From an uncultured Bacteroidales bacterium (GTDB lineage: Bacteria > Bacteroidota > Bacteroidia > Bacteroidales > Paludibacteraceae), in NCBI GenBank assembly GCA_902798385.1, contig CADBWK010000014.1, positions 1 to 51,155 on the forward strand: a DNA stretch of 51,155 nucleotides, in the 5' to 3' direction. Position numbers and translations under genes: made by a program. The notes under the pieces were generated by a model. The model was not told where the DNA came from. It did not search any database and was given only the letters and a program-made list of their open reading frames with translations. Shown one piece after another: positions 29,487 through 38,078 of the stretch; position 1 is the first letter of the stretch; each line of letters begins with the position of its first letter.

Positions 29487-31676
29487 TTAGAGTATCTCGA
29501 TCTCTACACGACGGTTGTTCTGACGACCTTCTTCGGTATCGTTCGTGTCAATCGGTTGCGTCTCACCGCGGCCTTCTGCCTGGATACGATCAGCTGCTAT
29601 ACCGCGTTCGATAAGGTCTTTCATGACCTCGTTGGCACGTCCGTCGGACAGTTTCTGGTTCGCTTCGTCTTTACCTACGCTGTCGGTGTGACCAATAATC
29701 TTGATACGTACCTGCGGGTTACGCGCGAGATACATATAAAGGTCATTAAGCGCCTCTTCCGAGGTCTTCAAGATACGGGTCTTGTTGGTCGCAAAGAACA
29801 AGTTCTTAACGATGAAGACTTCACCTTTCTTAATCGGCATAAGCTGGATGTTGAGCGAATCACCGATATTGGTAATAGCCATATCCACCGTGTCATAACC
29901 CATCTGAGCGATATGCAAACTATACTTCGGACCTTCTTCCAACATCTGACGTGTCGTACCGGTCGTCGAATCCGTTGCCAGACTGTATGCGGGCTCTGCT
30001 ACACCGCTCTTGCGGATCTGAACCGTAGCCGGCACAGCAAGACCGGTCTCTTTGTTCGTCACGCGGATACGGAGTACCGGCATATGACGCAAAGCAATCG
30101 TGACATACTCGGTGCTACCCACTTTCTCAATCGAGAACGGGAAGGAAACAGGATAATAGTTCTCTGCCTTTGCTTCGGCGGTGAAGTTACCCACCGCATG
30201 TTTCTGACGGAAGCCTTTCGGACCAATCTGTTTCTCCCGCATAGCGATCTTACCGCTCTCAGTGCCGCGTGTCTCAATGAAGGCTTTCTCCAAAGGTTGG
30301 TTCGTCTCTGCATCTACTACGCTGTAGATTGCATAGGAAGCAGGAGGCGGAACAGGACGAGCTTGCTTACCCGGAACCTCAAACTGGATGGTGAATTTAG
30401 CTCCCACAAAGAGGTTGTTGAGTTTCGTGTCACCGTTCATCGCCAATAAGGTGTTCGTCTTCGATACCTCTACATCGGTTGCATTGAACTCCACCGGATT
30501 GTTTTTCGGCGTCGCATTCGTGTTCAACACACCATACTCGGCGAACAACGCAACGCGATAGTGGATATGCTCACGACCGAACGGCAGACGCTGACCGGGT
30601 TTAACCTTGTCTTTCTTGGCTTTGGGATCCGGCTGTTTCTGCAACCATTCGTCCAAATCCAAACCAATCTCGGCTGCCACGCTGACATCCAAAGGCTTGA
30701 AAGCCATCTTTTGGTTCGTCTCTCCATTCAGATCATAGATGCCCATACCATAAGGTTCCATCAGCGCCGGATCATTTACTGTGATATCGTATTGACCTTT
30801 GTGGCTGTATCCGAGCGGCAGACCGTAATGAACCTTTGCTCCCAAGAGGAAGTAATAACGGCTGAACTGTGCACCGAACATCACCGGAATACCGATCTCG
30901 AACATGTTACGCATTTCGCGTACATTGTCGAACCAATAGTGATACTGCGTGCCCGGATAGGCTTTATCGAGACGTGTTACTTGGAAGCCGTATGCTGAAG
31001 TGGAGTTGAGGAAACGGAAGTCCAGACCTGTCTCAAACAGGAAATGACCGTATTCGAGGTTATAGGTCACGTCCAATCCTGCGCCGGGACCACCCTTCAG
31101 TTGCTGCAACGCGTTACTCTGATTGAGCGTTCCGGCACCCATATAAGCTCCGTTGAACTTATCCATCATAGCGGCGTATCCAAGACGGAAACCTAAGTTA
31201 AAATAGGAGATTACCTCTGTCTTCGGGTTCTCTAAACTCTCCTGATACTTCTCATAATCACGGAGCGCTTTCTCTTCTTTAGCTTTTGCTTCAGCCTCTT
31301 TCTTGGCTTGTGCCTCTGCGCGTTCCTCTGCTATTTTGGCACGCTCGGCAGCCGCTTTCTCGCGTTCTGCTTGTTTCTTGGCGTTCTCTTTAGCGGTGGC
31401 AGCTTTGGCTTTCTCTGCCTCTTTCTTCTTTGCCTCGGCGGCTTTCTGCTTTTCGGCTGCAGCTTTTGCTTTTTCCTTGGCCTTAGCGGCTTTCTCTTTC
31501 TCCTTAGCCTTTTGTGCTTTTGCTTTCTCCGCCTCTTTCTTCTTCTGCGCGGCGGCTTTCTGCTTATCCGTCTGGGTAGCAGGTACCGGCTCCGGCATAG
31601 CGTAAACAACTATCGGCGCGCAGCTCAAACTAAGAACAACACTCGCAATCAGAATATTGTGCAATAAGTTTTTCAT
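29487..31676 (-). CDS. OmpA-family outer-membrane protein with N-terminal Lys/Ala-rich coiled coil
   Basis: A 729-residue protein predicted to tie the outer membrane to peptidoglycan. Order: signal peptide (about 1-27); a highly charged Ala/Lys/Glu-rich helix (about 36-150) likely to form a long coiled coil, TolA-like in composition; a beta-rich barrel-like region (about 158-440); a carboxypeptidase-regulatory-like domain (about 450-520, starting SYAIYSVVDAETNQPLEKAF); and an OmpA C-terminal domain (about 610-729) with IKIIGHTDSVGKDEANQKLS and NRRVEIEI. The OmpA Asp and Arg positions that contact meso-diaminopimelate appear present. It sits between two paralogous PKD proteins. Confidence 0.85.
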   Translation of the reverse strand: MKNLLHNILIASVVLSLSCAPIVVYAMPEPVPATQTDKQKAAAQKKKEAEKAKAQKAKEKEKAAKAKEKAKAAAEKQKAAEAKKKEAEKAKAATAKENAKKQAEREKAAAERAKIAEERAEAQAKKEAEAKAKEEKALRDYEKYQESLENPKTEVISYFNLGFRLGYAAMMDKFNGAYMGAGTLNQSNALQQLKGGPGAGLDVTYNLEYGHFLFETGLDFRFLNSTSAYGFQVTRLDKAYPGTQYHYWFDNVREMRNMFEIGIPVMFGAQFSRYYFLLGAKVHYGLPLGYSHKGQYDITVNDPALMEPYGMGIYDLNGETNQKMAFKPLDVSVAAEIGLDLDEWLQKQPDPKAKKDKVKPGQRLPFGREHIHYRVALFAEYGVLNTNATPKNNPVEFNATDVEVSKTNTLLAMNGDTKLNNLFVGAKFTIQFEVPGKQARPVPPPASYAIYSVVDAETNQPLEKAFIETRGTESGKIAMREKQIGPKGFRQKHAVGNFTAEAKAENYYPVSFPFSIEKVGSTEYVTIALRHMPVLRIRVTNKETGLAVPATVQIRKSGVAEPAYSLATDSTTGTTRQMLEEGPKYSLHIAQMGYDTVDMAITNIGDSLNIQLMPIKKGEVFIVKNLFFATNKTRILKTSEEALNDLYMYLARNPQVRIKIIGHTDSVGKDEANQKLSDGRANEVMKDLIERGIAADRIQAEGRGETQPIDTNDTEEGRQNNRRVEIEIL

Positions 31677-31696
31677 ATCTGTGTCCTCCTTAGTTT

Positions 31697-34432
31697 TTAT
31701 TTGTTAATGATAAATTTGAAACTACGGCTCTTGCCATCTGTTACCACGCGGAGCAAGTATAGACCGTTCTCATTCGGCGTCGGAATCGTACATCCGCCAT
31801 CGGGGATGCTGAATTTCAGATCTTGATATACATTTCCGCTGGCATTGATCCATTGCGCATAGCACTCGATATCTTTCTTACCACCCCAATTGGCGTTCAC
31901 AAAGACTTTATCCTCTTGGATATCGTAGCCGGCAGTGATAATAAGACTTTCCGGATTAGCCTCAAACTCATGTTCTTTCTCCGGATCACCGAAGCCCTTA
32001 GCACACGCGCAGGTATAACGCTCATCCGCCTGACCCTTATTGATCGTGTAGCAGATATAGAACTCATCGTTACGGTACGTCGCTTCCGGCAGATCGTACA
32101 TGTTGAGGTTAGACGAAACCTGTCCTTCGATAGCCGTACTGTCGCTCTTACGATACCATTGGAAATCGCTCAAGGTTTGACCGTCAAATCTCGAATCGTT
32201 CAATAAACCGAGCACATTGTTATAACGCTGGGTAATCACATCGTTGCCAATCGGTAACTGGAACAACATTGTGGTGTCTTTATCACCGCAGGTAGAGGTG
32301 ATCTTGATTTTAATACCATATGGAACGGATGCTTCTGCAGTGGAAGGAATATTCAGTTCAAAGTAACCATCTTTAATGGAAATATCGCTTTGTTTGAAAC
32401 CGGCCGCTTTAGCTGCTGCATCGAAGTCCACCGTTACATTATCACCCTTCAAATCAATGGAACTGGTGTAGGGGATACGTCCGGGTTGCTGAACACCGTT
32501 CTCCGGGCAAGGAATATTGGCCTTACCGATGGAGAAGCTATATCGTCCGATGGTCACTTTGATCTTAATAACAATAACGGCCGACTGACCTTTGCACAGG
32601 TTACTGCTGCTACGATAGATAGAGCAGGTGGCATCGTAATCACCGCCGTTTTGATAGTAATGAGGTACAATAACTGCGGTGTCTGTAATAGTTACATCCG
32701 GTGTCCCATCGCCGAAATGCCATACCACTTGCTCGATCTCATAATCCGGTTTACATGCAAAATGTACGGTGTCTATACCGCAGAGCTTATTCTCTTTATC
32801 CGGCGAGAATACTTCTCCGTTGATGGTGATCGATTGTGTCAACGGTTTCGTAGCGCCGCCGGCATTGTATCCGTAACTCTCGTTACTGGTGTATCCGTAA
32901 ACATAGGCGGTAAAGCCCTCACCGGCTGTCGCTCCGTCCAAAAGCAGCGTATGCGAAAGCGGTTTGCTGCCCTTCGCTGTGGTTCCTAAGGCGTGACGAA
33001 CATAATAGTAACGATATTGACCGTCGCCGTTATTATCGCTTCCGACAACAGGCTCCCATCCCGTGAGAGGAGCACCGTCCAACTTCATTCGGTTGTTGGT
33101 AAGAACGTTCACGCTATCCGTCACAACATTCACAAAGTGCTTCGTGCCGGAACCTTTGCTGTTCTTACTCGAATAGGTGGAGAAGGTGATTTGGTCAATA
33201 CGTTGCTCAATCGGGTTTACCCACAACATAGACGGGTCACCGTCGTTATTGTTGCGCTTGCCGTCCCATTCTTGCGAAACGATGAACAGGTGAATACCTG
33301 CCGGACAAGAAGTCTCAATAAAACAACTGCCACCCGGCACTTCTGCATCAGGACGTGTCTCGTTGCCTTCTTTACCGCCATTGGTGATAGCATCGCCCAA
33401 CTGAATCTCCCAGTATTGTTTGCGCTCAGTCGAGAAATCAAACGTGTGTCTCAATACACCGTTGATACGCACTTCGGTCGAATCATTAAGTGCCATGATA
33501 CGAAGCACATCACGCTTGCGGGCACTACGAGTGATTGCGAACGTATTTCCCCATGTAGAGGTTGGCATGGCCTGTGAGAACAAGTGGTCACGTTGCTGAA
33601 CAGGATTACTCAGCCCCTGATCTTTGTAGAAAGGCAGATTCGTGTGCGGGTTTCCTTGGAAAACGGCAATCGGTTTGTTAGACGAAACAAATGAACCGCT
33701 CAAATCATAATCATGATCCTCGCCGTCACCCGTCCATACGTACCAAACCTGACCGGCTTTCAGGGTGTCTGTCTTAACGGGCTGACCCTTGACGCTGTAG
33801 TTTGTGCTTTCCGATAAGGTGTACGTAACTACAGTCGAATCCTCTACTGCCACAATGGCAAAATGGGAACCTTGCGGTTTGTTGCCATGGTCAGACGGAG
33901 TATAGCACTGAATCAAATATTCATTCTGTAAGGCTGCAACCGGCAAAACATTGGCGGCATCGAAAGAAGCCTCTTTATAATTACTTGCGTATAGGGAAAT
34001 GGGTTGTGTTGAGGTCACATGTACCGCCGTCTGATCCACCGTCTCATTTCGTCTGGTGTAGCAGAATTCATTCTCCGTGTTTGTCGATTGCGCGGTTCCG
34101 CTGTAGAGCTGAATCTCTGTGGCTTGATTGGCTACGATGCTGACTTGGAACGGCAAGGTTGTTTGTGAAAGAACGCCATCGATGTACGCATCAATCTGTT
34201 TGCCGACAAAATACGGATTGGCAATCGTTACCTCGCAGTTCTCACGTGAAGAAACAGTCAACGATAATTGGATGGATTTGTTGTCACCGTCGCGGTGATC
34301 TGCTTGTAAAAACGTTACCCAGAAGTCAGTTCCTTCCGTCGATTGACCTTCTACTGCGGTATCTGCTTTGGCTCCCATGAACGGTACGACCATCAGGCAG
34401 AAGAGTAGGGTGTTGAATAGTTGTTTTTTCAT
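31697..34432 (-). CDS. Surface protein with IgGFc-binding-like N-terminus and PKD domain (paralogue B)
   Basis: A 911-residue exported protein. I place the start at ATG 34432 (MKKQLF), because the upstream in-frame extension to 34516 carries no signal-peptide character and crosses the likely promoter. The signal peptide is followed by STEGTDFWVTFLQA, the same domain opening as paralogue A, a PKD domain around 600-650 (QVVWHFGDGT), and a complete type A T9SS sorting domain at the C-terminus (GLYLLRVVTDGKSRSFKFI). It is the first gene of the B-OmpA-A-PAP2 unit. Paralogue A differs by ending in a shortened tail. Confidence 0.78.
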   Translation of the reverse strand: MKKQLFNTLLFCLMVVPFMGAKADTAVEGQSTEGTDFWVTFLQADHRDGDNKSIQLSLTVSSRENCEVTIANPYFVGKQIDAYIDGVLSQTTLPFQVSIVANQATEIQLYSGTAQSTNTENEFCYTRRNETVDQTAVHVTSTQPISLYASNYKEASFDAANVLPVAALQNEYLIQCYTPSDHGNKPQGSHFAIVAVEDSTVVTYTLSESTNYSVKGQPVKTDTLKAGQVWYVWTGDGEDHDYDLSGSFVSSNKPIAVFQGNPHTNLPFYKDQGLSNPVQQRDHLFSQAMPTSTWGNTFAITRSARKRDVLRIMALNDSTEVRINGVLRHTFDFSTERKQYWEIQLGDAITNGGKEGNETRPDAEVPGGSCFIETSCPAGIHLFIVSQEWDGKRNNNDGDPSMLWVNPIEQRIDQITFSTYSSKNSKGSGTKHFVNVVTDSVNVLTNNRMKLDGAPLTGWEPVVGSDNNGDGQYRYYYVRHALGTTAKGSKPLSHTLLLDGATAGEGFTAYVYGYTSNESYGYNAGGATKPLTQSITINGEVFSPDKENKLCGIDTVHFACKPDYEIEQVVWHFGDGTPDVTITDTAVIVPHYYQNGGDYDATCSIYRSSSNLCKGQSAVIVIKIKVTIGRYSFSIGKANIPCPENGVQQPGRIPYTSSIDLKGDNVTVDFDAAAKAAGFKQSDISIKDGYFELNIPSTAEASVPYGIKIKITSTCGDKDTTMLFQLPIGNDVITQRYNNVLGLLNDSRFDGQTLSDFQWYRKSDSTAIEGQVSSNLNMYDLPEATYRNDEFYICYTINKGQADERYTCACAKGFGDPEKEHEFEANPESLIITAGYDIQEDKVFVNANWGGKKDIECYAQWINASGNVYQDLKFSIPDGGCTIPTPNENGLYLLRVVTDGKSRSFKFIINK

Positions 34433-34473
34433 ATTAGTTGTTGTGTTAAATGTGTGCGATATCAAATCGACTG

Positions 34474-34481
34474 CAAAATTA
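34474..34481 (-). promoter_or_regulatory. Possible -7 element for the surface-protein operon
   Basis: TAATTTTG on the minus strand, 42 bp before the chosen start 34432. No TTTG is found at the expected -33 distance, so this is only half of a consensus promoter. Confidence 0.4.
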
Positions 34482-34541
34482 CAACTTTTTTCGCACACGC
34501 GCGTACACATATTCACGGAAAGTGTGTAAAAATTGACACAC

Positions 34542-36011
34542 TTATCGTATCTTTTGACCTAAAGTGCTAAAAATTGACGCTCCGCGTACAATCACCATAC
34601 GTCCTTCCCGTATTTCTTTGCGCGTCACCCCTGTGGGATCTTCCACTTGTGAGATAGCATGCGGATTCGGCTCCGGAGCTTTGGGCGAAAGCAAATATAA
34701 TTCCTGCATACATGCGCGTTTAGAGGTACCGCCTCCGACTGAGACAAGTTTAATGCTTGTGACGTTTGAAGGAACAGGGATCCTGTAGCGAACCTCATGA
34801 CGCGTCTCCTTTACTACCGCGACGTTGATGCTCGTGTCTAACTCATCATTGAAATAGATATCCAACTGCATACTGGTGGCACTATTATAAGGCGAGGCTC
34901 GAAATGCCAGTACACCTACCGTATCAAGACTTATTTCTGTAAAACTGATTTCGCCATCGGTTGTACTCTTTCCCATCGTAATGGAGGCGTTTCCATTGGA
35001 TTGGATACCACTATTAGCGCTTCCTCCCGGTATGGCATTCACCAAGGCTGCTGTTAGTGCCGGCAGGTTGATGATGGTGTCATACTGAACGGTGTCGGGC
35101 TCGGGAATAATTGGATCAATGCATGTGCCGCTTGCAAAGGTGCAAGTTAGCGTTGACAAATCAACGGTTTGCCCTTTTTTGTTTCCCCATATATATTCTA
35201 CTAACTCCGGGTAGTCAATAAACGGATTTCGGTTATGCTGAATAGACGATATCTGATCGGCACGGCATACCTCCTTATCGCTTACAGGATCGGCGCGATG
35301 CCAGTCTAATAACACCTTCTGGATGCTGTCGGAGAACATCAGATAGTTCGTGTCACATATAAACTGTGGGTACGCATTCCATTCCAAGTACTCGTACGCG
35401 GTAGCCATAAAGAAATACGTGCGTGCGAAGTCACCGCGATATTGGGCTTCCGGTTCAAAGCACATGTAACCATAACCGGAACTGGTGGCTTTGTCCATTT
35501 TGAAACTGCCATTATCAAACTTATCGCCTTTTTTGACATGTCCCGGGGGATAATTGCTCTTCTGGCTGTTAGCGCGCTGATCAGATGGATTGAGGTTGAA
35601 CAAGTCTTTGTATGCCTCATTGTTTGCTCCTCCCCACCAACTCTTAGGCAGACAGTGCTCAATATTGAGCGAACAACCCGAATCTCCTAATTTATTCGGA
35701 TAATAGCGCACACAGTTTGAATACATATCCCAAACGATACCATCTGGATGCATATCGGTGAAAGGCAGAGCCTGCCACGTGCCATAAGCCTTCAGATCTC
35801 CTGCCATCCACTCGGGTGGATTGTCTGTGCTGTGATATGTAGTTGCACCGTAATCATAGCGATCGCCTCCGCGTACAATAAGGCTTAATGTCGACTTCAA
35901 CATGGAGTCTTGCTTGCCGTCAATGGCACTATAGTAATCCGCAGGGATATCTTCTGCAAAAAGAGTAATCGAGGCAAAAATTGCCGCTAATGATAAGAGG
36001 AGTTTTTTCAT
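34542..36011 (-). CDS. Secreted endonuclease I family nuclease
   Basis: Extracellular non-specific DNase of the EndA/Vvn (endonuclease I) family. The 489-residue product has a signal peptide (about 1-19), then the beta-beta-alpha-metal core with EHCLPKSWWGG (118-128, catalytic His119) and DLFNLNPSDQRANSQKSN (136-153). A beta-rich C-terminal half (about 300-460) precedes the short tail RKEIREGRMVIVRG to STLGQKIR. The tail is shared with the CotH protein and PKD paralogue A. Its promoter region is almost filled by an 11-bp tandem array. Confidence 0.85.
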   Translation of the reverse strand: MKKLLLSLAAIFASITLFAEDIPADYYSAIDGKQDSMLKSTLSLIVRGGDRYDYGATTYHSTDNPPEWMAGDLKAYGTWQALPFTDMHPDGIVWDMYSNCVRYYPNKLGDSGCSLNIEHCLPKSWWGGANNEAYKDLFNLNPSDQRANSQKSNYPPGHVKKGDKFDNGSFKMDKATSSGYGYMCFEPEAQYRGDFARTYFFMATAYEYLEWNAYPQFICDTNYLMFSDSIQKVLLDWHRADPVSDKEVCRADQISSIQHNRNPFIDYPELVEYIWGNKKGQTVDLSTLTCTFASGTCIDPIIPEPDTVQYDTIINLPALTAALVNAIPGGSANSGIQSNGNASITMGKSTTDGEISFTEISLDTVGVLAFRASPYNSATSMQLDIYFNDELDTSINVAVVKETRHEVRYRIPVPSNVTSIKLVSVGGGTSKRACMQELYLLSPKAPEPNPHAISQVEDPTGVTRKEIREGRMVIVRGASIFSTLGQKIR

Positions 36012-36030
36012 GGTATCGAGTATTTGTGAA

Positions 36031-36091
36031 CGTATGTATTACCTATGTATTACCTATGTTTTACGTATGCATTACGTATGCATTACGTATG
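36031..36091. repeat. 11-bp tandem array upstream of the endonuclease gene
   Basis: Five full 11-bp units plus a partial one (CGTATGTATTA, CCTATGTATTA, CCTATGTTTTA, CGTATGCATTA twice, CGTATGACC). It fills most of the 88-bp gap between the endonuclease start and the pssA stop. The spacing equals about one helical turn. Confidence 0.9.
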
Positions 36092-36099
36092 ACCAACAC

Positions 36100-36807
36100 T
36101 TATTGGTTCTTTTTTGTGCATGCCAACAGCAGATTCAGCAGTACATACCAAAGGATACAACCTGTTCCGCTAAAGAGAGCAAACTCAATATACTTAGCCA
36201 CAACCGCCTTTGCTATGCAAAAACCGATAATGATCACGCATCCTACAAGGAAACTGATAATCACTGTCTTCTCTTTTGCCCAACCCTTGAAACTGAAGAA
36301 CGGAATCTCGGCGTTGAGCAGATAGCAACTAACCAACGACAATCCGATCAGCACCCAGGCCATCCAATCGTACGCTAACATAGCCAACGGCATACAGCAT
36401 ATGCCACCCCAGAATATAGCATTCGCCGGCGTAGCCAAGCCGATAAACGAATCGTGCTGACGCTCATCCACATTGAATTTTGCCAAACGCAAAGCCGAAA
36501 AAGCCGCCATCAGTAAAGCCAAAGCAGCCCACCAACCGAGTATCGGACGCAGATAGCAGAACACCATCATCGACGGTGCGAGACCGAAGGTGATATCATC
36601 AGCCAACGAATCCAACTCCACACCGATCGGGCTCGGAGCCTTCAAAAGACGGGCACTCAGACCGTCGAAGAAATCAAAGAAAGCGCCTGCCAAAATGAAC
36701 ACAAATGCCCATATAAAAGCTCCTTGTGTCGCTAAAAAGACTGCTATACTGCCGCAAAGCAAATTGCAACTCGTGATAGCATCAGGGATAATTCGTTTAC
36801 AATTCAT
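36100..36807 (-). CDS. pssA: CDP-diacylglycerol--serine O-phosphatidyltransferase
   Basis: Inner-membrane enzyme making phosphatidylserine, the precursor of phosphatidylethanolamine. The 235-residue protein carries the complete CDP-alcohol phosphotransferase signature D-x2-DG-x2-AR-x8-G-x3-D-x3-D, read here as DFFDGLSAR, eight residues, G, VELD, SLAD (about residues 44-70). About seven membrane helices are visible. It begins 2 bp after the MFS gene. Confidence 0.94.
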   Translation of the reverse strand: MNCKRIIPDAITSCNLLCGSIAVFLATQGAFIWAFVFILAGAFFDFFDGLSARLLKAPSPIGVELDSLADDITFGLAPSMMVFCYLRPILGWWAALALLMAAFSALRLAKFNVDERQHDSFIGLATPANAIFWGGICCMPLAMLAYDWMAWVLIGLSLVSCYLLNAEIPFFSFKGWAKEKTVIISFLVGCVIIIGFCIAKAVVAKYIEFALFSGTGCILWYVLLNLLLACTKKNQ

Positions 36808-36809
36808 AT

Positions 36810-38069
36810 CTATTTGTCTAATTTTCTATAAACCAACCATGTAACGGCGATCGAAGGCACGCAACATGCCATGACAATCCAGAAAAAGCCCAGATATCCC
36901 GTCGCTTCCTGTATATATCCGGCTATCATGCCCGGTAACATCAGCCCTAAAAACATGAACGCCGTGCAGATCGAAAAATGTGCTGTCTTATACGCTCCGT
37001 CCGCTACATGGATCATATACAGCATACATGCCGTGTAACCCAAGCCGTAACCCAACTGTTCCAAACCTACGCAAAGACTCAATATCCAAAACGCAGTAGG
37101 CTGAAATTGCGCAAAATAGACGTACACAATGCAGGGTAGGGTAAGACACAATGCCATCGGGATAATGGCTCTTTTTAAACCTGTCTTACTGGCCCATATG
37201 CCGCCGCCTATGCCTCCTAACAGCATCAATACAACGCCTATTCCCGTGATTTCACCAATCGTATCGACTGTGATTCCCAAACCGCCTTGTTCACGCGTTG
37301 CCAAAAAGAACGGATTGCATAATTTGAGCAATAAAGCCTCCGGCAACCGGTAGATCAGCATAAAACACAATGCCAATACAATGCCCGGTTTCTTAAAAAA
37401 CTCCGCAAACACCTGTCCAACTTCTCGCCAGATCTTTCCACTTTCCACTATCGACTTTCCACTCTCTACCTTCGGCATCTGCCATGTGTGCCACAGTGCT
37501 ATGAGTGCCAGCAGACCGCTGCAGATCAGCAACGCGAACGTCCAGGAACTCGGTATATCCGTGCGTTTCTGCATCCATCCGACTAACATCAGCAACAAGG
37601 ACTGACAGAAGATGTTCGCTATTCGATAAAAAGTTGATCTTAGTCCTACGTACGCCGATTGATCATGTTCGCTCAAAGCGATCATATAATATCCGTCAGC
37701 CGCTATGTCGTGTGTTGCCGAGCAGAATGCTGTGATAGTGAACAAGATCAATGCTATCGTGAAATGTCCTTGAGGCGCTAACCATGCCAAAAGTGCCACC
37801 GTCACTGCCATCAGAATCTGCATCGTCAACACCCACCAACGTTTCGTGCGAAGTACGTCTACAAACGGGCTCCAGAGCGGTTTGACCACCCATGGAAAAG
37901 CGATCAGCGAAGTAAATAACGCCATCTCACTGTTGGGCACACCCAACTGAGCAAACAGCGTCACGCTTATGCTTGTAACCAAAAAGTATGGGATACCCTC
38001 CGCTAAATAGAGCGTTGGCACCCATACCCATGGTGAAATATGTGTTTTCTCCTTATTTATAACACACAC
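36810..38069 (-). CDS. MFS permease, AmpG/PAT-like
   Basis: A 419-residue, 12-helix transporter opening with TLYLAEGIPYFLVTSISVTL, characteristic of AmpG-like permeases that import muropeptides or, in the PAT group, acetyl-CoA; substrate is inferred only. The start is GTG 38069, ten bases after the PpiD stop; no in-frame ATG is near. The cytoplasmic loop between helices 6 and 7 (PKVESGKSIVESGKIW) is encoded by a 7-bp tandem array. It is followed after 2 bp by pssA. Confidence 0.85.
   Translation of the reverse strand: MCVINKEKTHISPWVWVPTLYLAEGIPYFLVTSISVTLFAQLGVPNSEMALFTSLIAFPWVVKPLWSPFVDVLRTKRWWVLTMQILMAVTVALLAWLAPQGHFTIALILFTITAFCSATHDIAADGYYMIALSEHDQSAYVGLRSTFYRIANIFCQSLLLMLVGWMQKRTDIPSSWTFALLICSGLLALIALWHTWQMPKVESGKSIVESGKIWREVGQVFAEFFKKPGIVLALCFMLIYRLPEALLLKLCNPFFLATREQGGLGITVDTIGEITGIGVVLMLLGGIGGGIWASKTGLKRAIIPMALCLTLPCIVYVYFAQFQPTAFWILSLCVGLEQLGYGLGYTACMLYMIHVADGAYKTAHFSICTAFMFLGLMLPGMIAGYIQEATGYLGFFWIVMACCVPSIAVTWLVYRKLDK
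37434..37468 (-). repeat. Heptamer tandem array inside the MFS gene, sense unit TGGAAAG
   Basis: Five 7-bp units on the coding strand (TAGAGAG, TGGAAAG, TCGATAG, TGGAAAG, TGGAAAG) are translated as VESGKSIVESGK. Rotated, the intact unit is AAAGTGG. The intact unit has no stop in any frame. Confidence 0.88.
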
Positions 38070-38078
38070 GCGCGCGCA

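Noticed and set aside
34433-34516. N-terminal extension of PKD paralogue B starting at 34516
   Set aside because: The added residues are not a signal peptide and cross a TAATTTTG promoter element; ATG 34432 starts a proper signal peptide.
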